A stretch of DNA of 64,000 bases from Hymenobacter caeli (lineage in GTDB: Bacteria > Bacteroidota > Bacteroidia > Cytophagales > Hymenobacteraceae), in NCBI RefSeq assembly GCF_013294115.1, contig NZ_JABSNP010000010.1:124001-188000 (forward strand). The letters run 5' to 3'. Position numbers and translations under genes: made by a program. Positions within the stretch are counted from its first letter, which is position 1; every line of letters begins with the position of its first letter. The notes under the pieces were generated by a model. The model was not told the origin of the DNA, did not search any database, and saw only the letters and a list, made by a program, of their open reading frames with translations. Shown here piece after piece: positions 32,828 to 40,575 of the stretch.

Positions 32828-34075
32828 ATGCACCTCGCCGACCACATCCGCCCCCTGCTCCGCGACCACGACTGCGTGATTATCCCGGATTTTGGGGGCC
32901 TGGTGGCCGACGCGGTGCCGGCCCGGGTGCAGCCCAACCGCCACGCCCTGAGCCCCCCGGCCCGCCTGCTGGCCTTCAACCAATCGCTGACGCGCAACGA
33001 CGGCCTGCTCGTGGACGCCCTGGCCCAGCACCTGCGCGTGCCCACCGCCCAGGCCCGCGAGGCCCTGCGGACCGCCGTGGCCGGCTTGCAGCACGACCTC
33101 GACGCCACCAGCCGCACCGAACTGCCGGGCATCGGCATCTTCCGCCGGGCGGACGGGCGCGGCCTGTCGTTCGAATACACTGGCACCGACGTGGTGCTGC
33201 CCGCGGCCTACGGCTTGCCCGTGCTGGCGGCCCGGCCCGTGCGGGCCGCCGCCCGCGCGGGCGCGGGGCCCCGCGCCCCGCACGCGCCGTTGGTTCCGCA
33301 ACTGCGCCCGGCCCGGCCCACGCGCCGCCGCCTGCTCAGCTACGCCGCCGTGGGGCTGGTGGCCGGGCTGGTGGTGTCGGCCAATTACCTGTTTGCCTTG
33401 CATTCGGGCTACCTGCCCGCCGCCTGGCAGGCCCGCGTGCCGTTGTGGGCCGCTACCCGTCCCGCCGCCCCCGAGCCCCAGCAGGCCGGGCTGGCCCGGC
33501 AGGCTTGGAACCAGCCCGCGCCGGCAGCCCTCGCGAAAGCTGCTGCCTCCGATGCGGCCTTGCTTGCCGAGGCCAACTCCCTGGTATTGCCGGCCAGGGC
33601 CCCCGACGGCATCCGGGTCACCACCCGCCCCGAAGCGGCTCCGGCAGCTGAGCCAGCGGTTGCGGCGATGAAAGTCGCACCAGTGGCCAAACCCGGAACA
33701 ACGGCGGCCAAACCCGGCGCGCTGGTAGCCAAGGCCACTCCGGTGGCCAAGGTTGCTTCAGCGGCCAGAGCACCGGTGGCTAAGGTTGCGCCGGCGGCCA
33801 AGGCCATGCCAGCGTTTTCTACTACAATCAAAGGGCCCACGGGCCGTTACTACATTGTGGGGGGCAGCTTCCGCACGCTGGCCGCGGCGCAGGCGCAGCA
33901 GCGGACGCTGGCGAAGCTGGGCCACCGCTCGCGCGTCGTGCTGCCCCGCTTCAGCGGCCACAAAATCAAGGTATCCATCGACGATTTCGCCGATAAAACG
34001 ACGGCCCAACGCGAGGCGCAACGCATGCGCACCCACACGCACCTGGGCTCCGACCTCTGGGTTCTAGCTAATTAA
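32828..34075 (+). CDS. HU-CCDC81 and SPOR domain protein
   Basis: The 415-residue protein starts with the Bacteroidota HU-CCDC81 pair (about 1-130; CVIIPDFGGLVAD and LPGIGIFRR are typical). A membrane helix follows at about 169-190, then an Ala/Pro/Lys linker with repeated VAKxxPVAK units. A SPOR domain occupies about 337-415 (YYIVGGSFRTLAAAQAQQRTL). SPOR domains bind denuded peptidoglycan strands at division sites. The HU-like part would be cytoplasmic and might contact DNA or protein. Its stop lies 6 bases before exbB. Confidence 0.9.
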   Translation: MHLADHIRPLLRDHDCVIIPDFGGLVADAVPARVQPNRHALSPPARLLAFNQSLTRNDGLLVDALAQHLRVPTAQAREALRTAVAGLQHDLDATSRTELPGIGIFRRADGRGLSFEYTGTDVVLPAAYGLPVLAARPVRAAARAGAGPRAPHAPLVPQLRPARPTRRRLLSYAAVGLVAGLVVSANYLFALHSGYLPAAWQARVPLWAATRPAAPEPQQAGLARQAWNQPAPAALAKAAASDAALLAEANSLVLPARAPDGIRVTTRPEAAPAAEPAVAAMKVAPVAKPGTTAAKPGALVAKATPVAKVASAARAPVAKVAPAAKAMPAFSTTIKGPTGRYYIVGGSFRTLAAAQAQQRTLAKLGHRSRVVLPRFSGHKIKVSIDDFADKTTAQREAQRMRTHTHLGSDLWVLAN

Positions 34076-34081
34076 CACCGA

Positions 34082-34789
34082 ATGTCTATTTTCCTGTTGC
34101 AGGTAACCAACGCGGCCGTGTCGGCCGCGCCCGACTCCGTTAACAAAGCCGTGAACGCGGCCAACCAAGCCGGCGGCGGGCTTTCGCTGCTCGACCTGAT
34201 ACTGAAAGGGGGCTGGATTATGCTGCCCCTGTTCATCCTCCTGTTCGTGACGGTGTACATCATCTTGGAGCGGTACCTCACCATCCGCAAGGCCGGCGGA
34301 CAGCCCGAGCCGTTCATGAACGGCATCAAGTCGCTGATGGTGAAGGGCGACGTGCAGGGGGCCAAGCTGCTCTGCGCCCAAAACCCCTCGCCGCTGGCCC
34401 GCATGGTCGAAAAAGGCCTGCGCCGCCTGGGCCTGCCGCTCACCGAAATCGAGGCCAGCGTGGAAAACGTGGGCAAAATCGAAATCGCCCGCCTCGAAAA
34501 GAACATCAACATTTTGGGCATCATCGCCGGCATTGCGCCCATGCTGGGCTTTGTGGGCACCATTATCGGGGTTATTAAGATTTTCTACGCCATCAACGCC
34601 ACCGGCGACTTCGGCATCGCCCAGATTGCCGGGGGCCTCTACACCAAGATGGTGACCTCCGCCGCCGGCCTCATCGTGGGCATCATTGCCCACGCCGGCT
34701 ACCACTGGCTCAGCATTTTGGTCGAGCGCATGGTGTTTCGGATGGAGAACTCGGCCATCGAGTTCATGGACATTTTGCAGGACAACTAA
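34082..34789 (+). CDS. exbB: MotA/TolQ/ExbB proton channel protein
   Basis: This 235-residue protein has three membrane helices: GGWIMLPLFILLFVTVYIILERY, then after a cytoplasmic loop IAGIAPMLGFVGTIIGVIKIFYAI and VTSAAGLIVGIIAHAGYHWL. The pattern PMLGFVGTIIG is the family signature. With ExbD and TonB it converts proton motive force into energy for outer membrane transport. The N-terminal 45 residues are periplasmic and Ala-rich. The genes for ExbD and TonB follow, each behind an inverted repeat array. Confidence 0.93.
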   Translation: MSIFLLQVTNAAVSAAPDSVNKAVNAANQAGGGLSLLDLILKGGWIMLPLFILLFVTVYIILERYLTIRKAGGQPEPFMNGIKSLMVKGDVQGAKLLCAQNPSPLARMVEKGLRRLGLPLTEIEASVENVGKIEIARLEKNINILGIIAGIAPMLGFVGTIIGVIKIFYAINATGDFGIAQIAGGLYTKMVTSAAGLIVGIIAHAGYHWLSILVERMVFRMENSAIEFMDILQDN

Positions 34790-34790
34790 T

Positions 34791-34880
34791 TTTTTAGCTG
34801 TTAGCCATTAGCTGTCAGCCGTTAGCTTTTTTAAAGCACCGGGTGAAAGCTAATAGCTAACGGCTGTCAGCTAACAGCTA
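34791..34880. repeat. Inverted 7-base-period array, TTAGCTG word
   Basis: The left arm reads TTAGCTG, TTAGCCA, TTAGCTG, TCAGCCG, TTAGCTT. The right arm reads AGCTAAT, AGCTAAC, GGCTGTC, AGCTAAC, AGCTAAA. They pair over most of their length. The right arm ends 6 bases before the GTG start of exbD. Confidence 0.88.
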
Positions 34881-34886
34881 AAAGCC

Positions 34887-35303
34887 GTGAACCTCTCCCG
34901 CCGCCATCGCCTGACGTCGCACGTCGAAACGGGCTCGATGAACGACATCATGTTTTTCTTGATGCTGTTCTTCCTCATCGTCAGCACGATGGTGAACCCG
35001 AACGTCATCAAGCTGCTGCTGCCCAACGCCAAAAGCAGCAAGCAGGTGATGAAGCAGCCCATCACCGTGTCGGTGGACGCGGCCGGGGCCTACTTCGTTA
35101 ACAAAAAGCCCGTGCAGCCCGCCGATTTGGAAACCGAGCTGACGGCCCTCATCGGCAAGAACAACCTCGACACGCCCACCGTGGTGCTGCGCGTGGACGC
35201 CTCGCAAAACGTGCAAAAACTGGTGGACATCCTCGAAATCGGCAACCGCCTGAAAATTAAAATGGTCATGGCCACCCAGGCCCAGCAGGTGGCCGGCAAG
35301 TGA
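34887..35303 (+). CDS. exbD: ExbD/TolR biopolymer transport protein
   Basis: The 138-residue protein has a short cytoplasmic N-terminus, one membrane helix with the essential Asp (SMNDIMFFLMLFFLIVSTM) and a periplasmic domain beginning after KLLLPNAKSS. It forms the proton channel with ExbB. The start is a GTG at 34887, immediately after the repeat array; no ATG lies before the membrane helix except inside it. Confidence 0.92.
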   Translation: MNLSRRHRLTSHVETGSMNDIMFFLMLFFLIVSTMVNPNVIKLLLPNAKSSKQVMKQPITVSVDAAGAYFVNKKPVQPADLETELTALIGKNNLDTPTVVLRVDASQNVQKLVDILEIGNRLKIKMVMATQAQQVAGK

Positions 35304-35330
35304 TTCATTCAAGCTGTTTGCTTATCTTCA

Positions 35331-35427
35331 AGTGTCAGCCAAAAGCTGTTGGTAACACTGGCTTTCGGCCTCCGTTTAAGCATCAGCAAAAAAAGCTAAC
35401 AGCTAACCGCCAATAGCCAACAGCTCA
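35331..35427. repeat. Inverted 7-base-period array, AGCTAAC word
   Basis: The right arm reads AGCTAAC, AGCTAAC, CGCCAAT, AGCCAAC, AGCTCAA with period 7. The left part has the inverted AGCTGTTGG and GTGTCAGCC. It uses the same word as the arrays at 34791 and 55131. It ends 6 bases before the tonB ATG. Confidence 0.75.
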
Positions 35428-35432
35428 AAAAA

Positions 35433-36347
35433 ATGGCCCTCGACTATCCCGAACAGCACCGCCGCGAGGCCCTGATTGGCACCGTGGCCCTGCACGTGGC
35501 CCTGGCGCTGCTGTTCATTTTCACCGTGTTCAAGGGCCCCGACCCGCCGCTCGACGAAATTGCGACGCCCGGCGGGGGCGGGGTGGAGCTGAACTACGGC
35601 CTGGACGCCGCCGGCGCGGGCAACGTGCAAACGACGGCCCGCGCCAGCGCCGCGCCCAACCGCCAGGACAGCCGCCCGCCCGCCGCGGCCCCCGTGCCGC
35701 GTGCCGCGCCCGTGGCCGCGCCCCCAACCGCGCCCACGCCCCCGGCCGCCGAGAAAATCATCACCAGCGACGCCGAGGAGAGCCCCGTAACGGCCCCCGC
35801 CGTGGCCACGCCCGCCCCGCCCAAAGCGGAGGCGAAGGAAGTGCCCAAGCCGGCCCGCAAGGTGGCCGTCACGTTCTCGCCCAGGGGCACGGCCACCGGC
35901 GGCGGCAACGGCGTAAGCGGCGCCAGCAACGCGCCCACCGGCAACAACAACGGCGACCGCCCCGGCACCGTGGGCGACCAGGGCGACCCGCGCGGCTCGC
36001 TCAACGCCAAGGCATTGTACGGCCCCGGCGGCGGGGGCGACGGCGCGGGCGGCGGGCGCGGCAGCGGCCGGGGCAACGGCAACGGGGCCGGCCTGGAAAT
36101 GAGCGGCTGGGCTTTCGATTCGACGCCGAAAGTGACGGCCATCGACGACAATTCCGGGGTGGTGCGCTTCAAAATCAACATCAACGCCGACGGTGAGGTC
36201 GAAGGCGTGGCCAAGGTGTCGGGCAACGTGTCGCCGGCCCAGGAGAAGCTGTGCCGCGACGCCTTGCAGGACGCCAGCTTCCGCCGCACCAACGGCGGCA
36301 GCGGCGGGGCCACGGGCTACTACACGTTCAAATTCTCGGTGCGGTAG
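35433..36347 (+). CDS. tonB: TonB-like energy transducer
   Basis: The 304-residue protein has a cytoplasmic N-terminus, a membrane helix (LIGTVALHVALALLFIFTVF, about 15-34) and a Pro/Ala-rich periplasmic span. Two Gly/Asn-rich segments follow, and then a TonB C-terminal-like domain (about 230-304) with VRFKININADGEVEG and YYTFKFSVR. It should link ExbBD to outer membrane receptors. The central region GGGGDGAGGGRGSGRGNGNG is unusually glycine-rich and probably flexible. It forms an operon with exbB and exbD. Confidence 0.85.
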   Translation: MALDYPEQHRREALIGTVALHVALALLFIFTVFKGPDPPLDEIATPGGGGVELNYGLDAAGAGNVQTTARASAAPNRQDSRPPAAAPVPRAAPVAAPPTAPTPPAAEKIITSDAEESPVTAPAVATPAPPKAEAKEVPKPARKVAVTFSPRGTATGGGNGVSGASNAPTGNNNGDRPGTVGDQGDPRGSLNAKALYGPGGGGDGAGGGRGSGRGNGNGAGLEMSGWAFDSTPKVTAIDDNSGVVRFKININADGEVEGVAKVSGNVSPAQEKLCRDALQDASFRRTNGGSGGATGYYTFKFSVR

Positions 36348-36353
36348 CTGCTC

Positions 36354-36444
36354 ATTTAACAATTAACAGTTGTCATTTAATAGTCGGGTTTCGACCGTTT
36401 GGCCAACTATAAATTGTTAAATGTTAAATGTTAATTGCTAAATG
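36354..36444. repeat. Inverted 7-base-period array, AAATGTT word, containing the folC start codon
   Basis: The left arm reads CATTTAA, CAATTAA, CAGTTGT, CATTTAA. The right arm reads AATTGTT, AAATGTT, AAATGTT, AATTGCT, AAATG. The last ATG is the folC start codon at 36442. Period is 7 throughout the right arm. Confidence 0.85.
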
Positions 36445-37755
36445 ACTTACGAAGAAACCCTGGCCTGGCTCTACGCACAACTGCCCATGTACCAGCGAGT
36501 AGGGGCGGCGGCATTCAAAAAGGGCTTGGGCAACACGGAGGCCCTGATGGTGGCCATGGGCCACCCGGAGCGGCGCTTCCGCAGCATCCACGTGGCGGGC
36601 ACCAACGGCAAGGGCAGCAGCGCGCACCTGCTGGCGGCGGTGCTGCAAAGCGCCGGCTACCGGGTGGGGCTCTACACCTCGCCGCACCTGCGCGCGTTCA
36701 CCGAGCGGGTGCGCCTGAACGGGCAGGAGTTGGCCCCCGCCTACCTGGTGGCCTGGGTGGAAAAATGGCGCGGGCTGTTTGCCGATGTGCAGCCCTCGTT
36801 TTTTGAGATGTGCGTGGCCCTGGCCTTCTCGTACTTCGCCGACGAAGCCGTGGACATCGCCGTGGTGGAGGTGGGCCTGGGCGGGCGGCTCGACTCGACC
36901 AACGTCATTACGCCGCTCGTGTCGCTCATCACCAACATCAGCTACGACCACCAGGCGATGCTGGGCGATACGCTGCCCGAAATTGCGGGCGAGAAAGCCG
37001 GCATCATCAAGCCCGGGGTGCCGGTGGTGGTCGGCCAGACCCAGCCCGAAGTGGCGGCCGTATTCGCCGCCAAAGCCGCCGCCGAAGCCGCGCCCCTGAC
37101 CTGGGCCGACCAGGTGTACCGGGCCCGCCCGGTACCGGCGGCAGCCGGCGGCCCGCCGACCGGCGCCCAGCTGTTCGCCCTCGACCGGGCCGGGGCCCCG
37201 TACCTGTCGGGCGTGGCCCTGGGCCTGCTCGGCGACTACCAGGCCCTGAACCTGCCCGGCGTATTGGCCGCCCTCGACGCGCTGCGGGCCCAAGGCTTTG
37301 CCCTGCCCGAAGCCGCCGTGCGCCGCGGCCTGCGCGAGGTGGGGGCCCTGACGGGCCTGCGCGGGCGTTGGAGCATCCTCGGCCACCGCCCGCTGGTGGT
37401 GGCCGACACGGCCCACAACGAAGCGGGCTTGCGCCTGGTGGTGCAGCAGCTGCTGCGCGTGCCGCACCAGCGGCTGCACCTGGTCATCGGCACCGTGAAC
37501 GACAAGGACGTAACCAAAATATTGCCTCTGCTGCCGGTGGAGGCCACTTACTACTTCTGCCAGGCCGACATTCCCCGGGCCTTGCCGGCCGACGAGCTGG
37601 CGGCCCTGGCCGCGGCGGCCGGCCGGCCGGGCCGGGCCTACGGCCCGGTGGCCGCCGCCGTGGCCGCCGCCCGCGCCGCCGCCGCGCCGGAGGACGTGGT
37701 GTTTATCGGCGGCAGCACTTTTGTGGTGGCCGAAGTAGATTTTAATGAAGAATGA
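36442..37755 (+). CDS. folC: Folylpolyglutamate / dihydrofolate synthase
   Basis: The 437-residue Mur-ligase-type enzyme has the P-loop HVAGTNGKGSSAH, SPHLRAFTERVRLNG, VVEVGLGGRLDSTNV, the lysine-carbamate region ITNISYDHQAMLGDTLPEIAGEKAGIIK, and a C-terminal domain with VADTAHNEAGLRL. It adds glutamate to dihydropteroate and folates using ATP. The ATG belongs to the upstream repeat array and matches the family start (YEETLAWLYAQLPMYQRVG). It follows the ExbBD-TonB genes on the same strand. Confidence 0.94.
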   Translation: MTYEETLAWLYAQLPMYQRVGAAAFKKGLGNTEALMVAMGHPERRFRSIHVAGTNGKGSSAHLLAAVLQSAGYRVGLYTSPHLRAFTERVRLNGQELAPAYLVAWVEKWRGLFADVQPSFFEMCVALAFSYFADEAVDIAVVEVGLGGRLDSTNVITPLVSLITNISYDHQAMLGDTLPEIAGEKAGIIKPGVPVVVGQTQPEVAAVFAAKAAAEAAPLTWADQVYRARPVPAAAGGPPTGAQLFALDRAGAPYLSGVALGLLGDYQALNLPGVLAALDALRAQGFALPEAAVRRGLREVGALTGLRGRWSILGHRPLVVADTAHNEAGLRLVVQQLLRVPHQRLHLVIGTVNDKDVTKILPLLPVEATYYFCQADIPRALPADELAALAAAAGRPGRAYGPVAAAVAAARAAAAPEDVVFIGGSTFVVAEVDFNEE

Positions 37756-37836
37756 GTCGTCAGGGGCGGCGCAGGATTGGCACTTGAACCAGCGTTGCGC
37801 CGATCTTTACAACACTTGTTCATTGCTGCTTAAAAA

Positions 37837-38502
37837 ATGCCCCGCGTAAAACTTCACCGCTTCGCCGATAATGCCACCCGACCCGACATTATTGAGCCGG
37901 GCAAGCCCGAATTTGAAGCCTTAGGGGGCCGGTGGCAAACCGATTTCTTCCGCAACCACCACCCGCTGACCCTGGAAATGGGCTGCGGCAAGGGCGAGTA
38001 CACCGTGGGCCTGGCCCAGCGCCACCCGCAGCGCAACTTCCTGGGCCTCGACATCAAGGGCGAGCGGTTGTGGTCGGGCAGCACCCGCGCGGCCGCCCTG
38101 GGCCTGGCCAACGTGGGCTTCGTGCGGGCCCGGGCCGAGGCCCTCACGGCGCAGTTTGCCCCCGGCGAGCTGGGCGAAATCTGGATTACGTTCCCCGACC
38201 CGCGGCCGCGCGACCGCGACATCAAGCGCCGCCTCACGGCACCGCGCTTCCTCAACCAATACGCCGAGCTGCTGGCCCCCGGGGCCCCGCTGCACCTCAA
38301 AACCGACAATGATGGATTGTTCGACTACACTTTGGAAATCCTGGCTGCCCGGCCGGGTGCGGTAGTGGACGCGCAGACCCGCGACCTTTACGCCGAGTCG
38401 GGCCCCGGCTTCGCCGAGGCCCAGGCCATCCAAACCAACTTCGAGGGCAAGTACCGCGCCGTGGGCGTACCCATCAAGTACGTGCGCTTCCGGCTGAGCT
38501 AG
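37837..38502 (+). CDS. trmB: tRNA (guanine(46)-N(7))-methyltransferase
   Basis: The 221-residue SAM-dependent enzyme has the motif I-like LEMGCGKGEYTVGLA, FLGLDIKGERLWSG, GEIWITFPDPRPRDRDIKRRLT with the family signature FPDPxP, and the C-terminal EGKYRAVGVPIKYVRF. It methylates G46 in the variable loop of tRNA. The ATG at 37837 fits the family. A 21-bp terminator hairpin lies 38 bases after the stop. Confidence 0.94.
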   Translation: MPRVKLHRFADNATRPDIIEPGKPEFEALGGRWQTDFFRNHHPLTLEMGCGKGEYTVGLAQRHPQRNFLGLDIKGERLWSGSTRAAALGLANVGFVRARAEALTAQFAPGELGEIWITFPDPRPRDRDIKRRLTAPRFLNQYAELLAPGAPLHLKTDNDGLFDYTLEILAARPGAVVDAQTRDLYAESGPGFAEAQAIQTNFEGKYRAVGVPIKYVRFRLS

Positions 38503-38539
38503 CGCAGTCTCAAATATTACGTGCCGGGCCGAAAATGAG

Positions 38540-38590
38540 AAAGCGACGAATGAAAAACCTAGCTCACAGGTTTTTCATTCGTCGCTTTTT
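38540..38590. terminator. Bidirectional terminator between trmB and the peroxiredoxin gene
   Basis: Perfect 21-bp stem (38540-38560 with 38568-38588) with 7-base loop AGCTCAC. The right side ends in TTTTT and the left side begins with A-rich sequence, so it can serve both convergent genes. It is unusually long and AT-containing compared with the other terminators. Confidence 0.88.
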
Positions 38591-38643
38591 CGTGGGTTTT
38601 CAAGGAGCGCGCCGGGCCGGAAATGGCCTTGGGCCGTGCGGGG

Positions 38644-39501
38644 CTACTGGATGTCGCGCAGGATGGTTTTAGCGTTGGCTACGTGGTCGGTGGCTTCGTT
38701 GAGGGAATTGAATACGTAGCGCACGCGCCCTTCGCCGTCGAGCACGTAGGTGACGCGGCCCGGCAGCAGGCCCAGTACGGCGCGGGGCACGGCGTACTTG
38801 CTGCGCAGCTGCCCGCCTTTGTCGCTGAGGAGCGGAAACGGCAGGTCGTACTTGGCGGTGAACTGGCGGTGCGAGCGTTCGGAGTCCGAGCTGATGCCGA
38901 TAACTTCCGCGCCCAGGGCCGTAAAATCCTCGTACTGGTCGCGGAACGAGCAGGCCTCCTTGGTGCAGCCCGACGAGCCGTCTTTGGGGTAGAAGTAAAG
39001 CACGACGGGGTGGCCGCGGTGCTCGCTGAGCTTGAAGGTCGCGCCGGTGGTGGTCGGCAGGTAAAAGTCCGGGGCCAGGTCGCCCACGCGCAGGGCCCGG
39101 CCGAGGCCTTCATCCAAGCTCGGGGACAGGTGCACGCTGAGCTGGGGCTGGTTGGCCGCGACGTTCAGTACCAAGTCGTCGCAGCCGGCGTAGCCCGCTA
39201 CCAGGGTGTTGAGGGTGCGGACGGGCAGGTCCAGGGCAAAGCTGCCCGTCGCGTCGGTGCTGACCACCTGGCTTGTGCCTTTCAGCAGCAGCGTGGCGCC
39301 CGGCAAGGGCTCGCCGTCGGGGTCAAACACCCGGCCCGTCAGGCGGTAGGTCGGGGCCGGGACCGAAGCCGGCGCGGGGGCCGGGGCGGCAGCGTTGCCC
39401 TGCATCGCCAGCAAAGCGGCGGGCGGGCGGGTTTTAACGGTTTGCGCCTGCCCGGTGAGGACGGTGGCCGAGGCAAGAACGAGGGCTAAAGAGTAATTCA
39501 T
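38644..39501 (-). CDS. Exported peroxiredoxin fused to a carboxypeptidase-regulatory-like domain
   Basis: The 285-residue protein has a signal peptide (about 1-19), an Ala/Pro linker, and a beta-sandwich of the CarboxypepD_reg type (about 52-125; LTGRVFDPDGEPLPGATLLLKG is diagnostic). A PrxQ/BCP peroxiredoxin follows (138-285), with FYPKDGSSGCTKEACSFRD holding peroxidatic Cys179 and probable resolving Cys184. BCP enzymes reduce peroxides with thioredoxin-like donors and are usually cytoplasmic single-domain proteins of about 150 residues. Here the enzyme appears exported. It is transcribed toward trmB. ATG 39501 matches the signal peptide. Confidence 0.88.
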   Translation of the reverse strand: MNYSLALVLASATVLTGQAQTVKTRPPAALLAMQGNAAAPAPAPASVPAPTYRLTGRVFDPDGEPLPGATLLLKGTSQVVSTDATGSFALDLPVRTLNTLVAGYAGCDDLVLNVAANQPQLSVHLSPSLDEGLGRALRVGDLAPDFYLPTTTGATFKLSEHRGHPVVLYFYPKDGSSGCTKEACSFRDQYEDFTALGAEVIGISSDSERSHRQFTAKYDLPFPLLSDKGGQLRSKYAVPRAVLGLLPGRVTYVLDGEGRVRYVFNSLNEATDHVANAKTILRDIQ

Positions 39502-39519
39502 GGGGGGCTGTAAGTCGGG

Positions 39520-39527
39520 CAAAATTA
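39520..39527 (-). promoter_or_regulatory. -7 promoter box TAATTTTG of the peroxiredoxin gene
   Basis: Minus-strand TAATTTTG fits TAnnTTTG and lies 18 bases before the ATG at 39501, leaving only a short leader. Confidence 0.65.
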
Positions 39528-39708
39528 CGTTCCCGGAGTACCGGCCAGTTTGCTGCCGCGGCCACCTGCCTGCCGAACATCTACTTTTCCCCCCTAAAAT
39601 ACCGGAATTACTAGGTGAAAGACGCTCATTGGCTGGGCAACGGTTTTGCCTTTCCGGCCGCGCCGCCGCGCGCCTGCTTTTTTTGGCGGGCCCCGGGTGC
39701 CGCGGCCC

Positions 39709-40353
39709 TTACTCCACCTCCTCCAGCGCCTCGAACAGTTCCTCCAGGCCGCCGAAGTCACGCAGGCCGGGCTTCAGCTCGTCGCCGCCCCGCAGCACAA
39801 GGCCGTAGGGCCGCACCGCGTCCACGAGGCCGGGCAGGTCGGCCACGGCAAAGTCGCCGCCCAGCCACAGCGGAAAACGCCGGGCCAGGGCCGCCAGCTG
39901 GTCCTGCCAGCCCACGAGGTCGGCCCCGGCGGGCAGCGTGACCAGCAGGGCCCCGCCGGCGGGGGCGAAGTCGGCGCTGCGCAGCTCGTGGGCCAGCTCG
40001 GGGTCAATCAACGCCTGGAGGGCGGTGATGAGGTCGGTTTCGCGCAGCACCGGGAAGGGCAGGGGCGGGTGCAGGCCGGGGATGAACAGGGGGGCGTCGT
40101 GCAGCAGCACCTGGTGCAGGCCGCAGGCCGTGGCCACGGCGATTAACTGCTCGGGGTCGGCATCGCCGAACTCGCCGATGAGGGCCACGCCCGCCACCCA
40201 GCCGGCCAGCTCCTGCACCGTGGCCGGGTCGATGGCCCCGGGCAGCTCGGGGTCGAGGGTGAAAACGAGGCCGGCGGCCCCCATGCCGGCGCAGTAGCGC
40301 GCGTCGGATAAGTTGTTGATGCCGCGGACGAGGACGGGGATGCGAAGGGCCAT
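39709..40353 (-). CDS. TrpF-like protein lacking catalytic residues
   Basis: The 214-residue sequence follows phosphoribosylanthranilate isomerase from end to end: a first strand and GINNLSDARYCAGMGAAGLVF, then IDPATVQELAGWVAGVALIGEF, and a C-terminal phosphate-site region DFAVADLPGLVDAVRPYGLVLRGGDELKPGLRDF. The catalytic Cys of the K-x-C-G motif is replaced by Arg10 (LVRGI), and the later catalytic Asp (LLDT) reads LLVT. It is therefore unlikely to catalyse the tryptophan pathway step. No other trp gene is adjacent. The ATG at 40353 fits the first strand. Confidence 0.75.
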   Translation of the reverse strand: MALRIPVLVRGINNLSDARYCAGMGAAGLVFTLDPELPGAIDPATVQELAGWVAGVALIGEFGDADPEQLIAVATACGLHQVLLHDAPLFIPGLHPPLPFPVLRETDLITALQALIDPELAHELRSADFAPAGGALLVTLPAGADLVGWQDQLAALARRFPLWLGGDFAVADLPGLVDAVRPYGLVLRGGDELKPGLRDFGGLEELFEALEEVE

Positions 40354-40373
40354 TTCTTTGAAGGGGAAGGATG

Positions 40374-40491
40374 CGAAGGAATGTGGCAGCTGCGGGAAAT
40401 GATGCCGGGGCAAAGGTCGCACGGACAATTTTTCAGTTGCCTACGTCCTTCACATTTAAGCCTATTTTCACAGCTGCCACATTTCCCACAT
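40374..40491. repeat. Inverted repeat in the TrpF-like / mnmA divergent region
   Basis: ATGTGGCAGCTG (about 40381-40392) and CAGCTGCCACAT (about 40472-40483) are reverse complements, and the adjoining GGGAAATG and CATTTCCC extend the pairing. The right side has CACATTT units spaced 9-10 bases apart. The position and layout resemble the 7- and 8-base arrays. Confidence 0.6.
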
Positions 40492-40515
40492 TTAAGCACA
40501 TCTTATTATCTGCCG

Positions 40516-40523
40516 TACCTTTG
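40516..40523 (+). promoter_or_regulatory. -7 promoter box TACCTTTG of mnmA
   Basis: Exact TAnnTTTG match 52 bases upstream of the mnmA ATG. Confidence 0.72.
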
Positions 40524-40575
40524 CGTTTCGAACGGTAGCCAAACCATTCACCTTTCGGGTGCTGTTCAGAACTAA

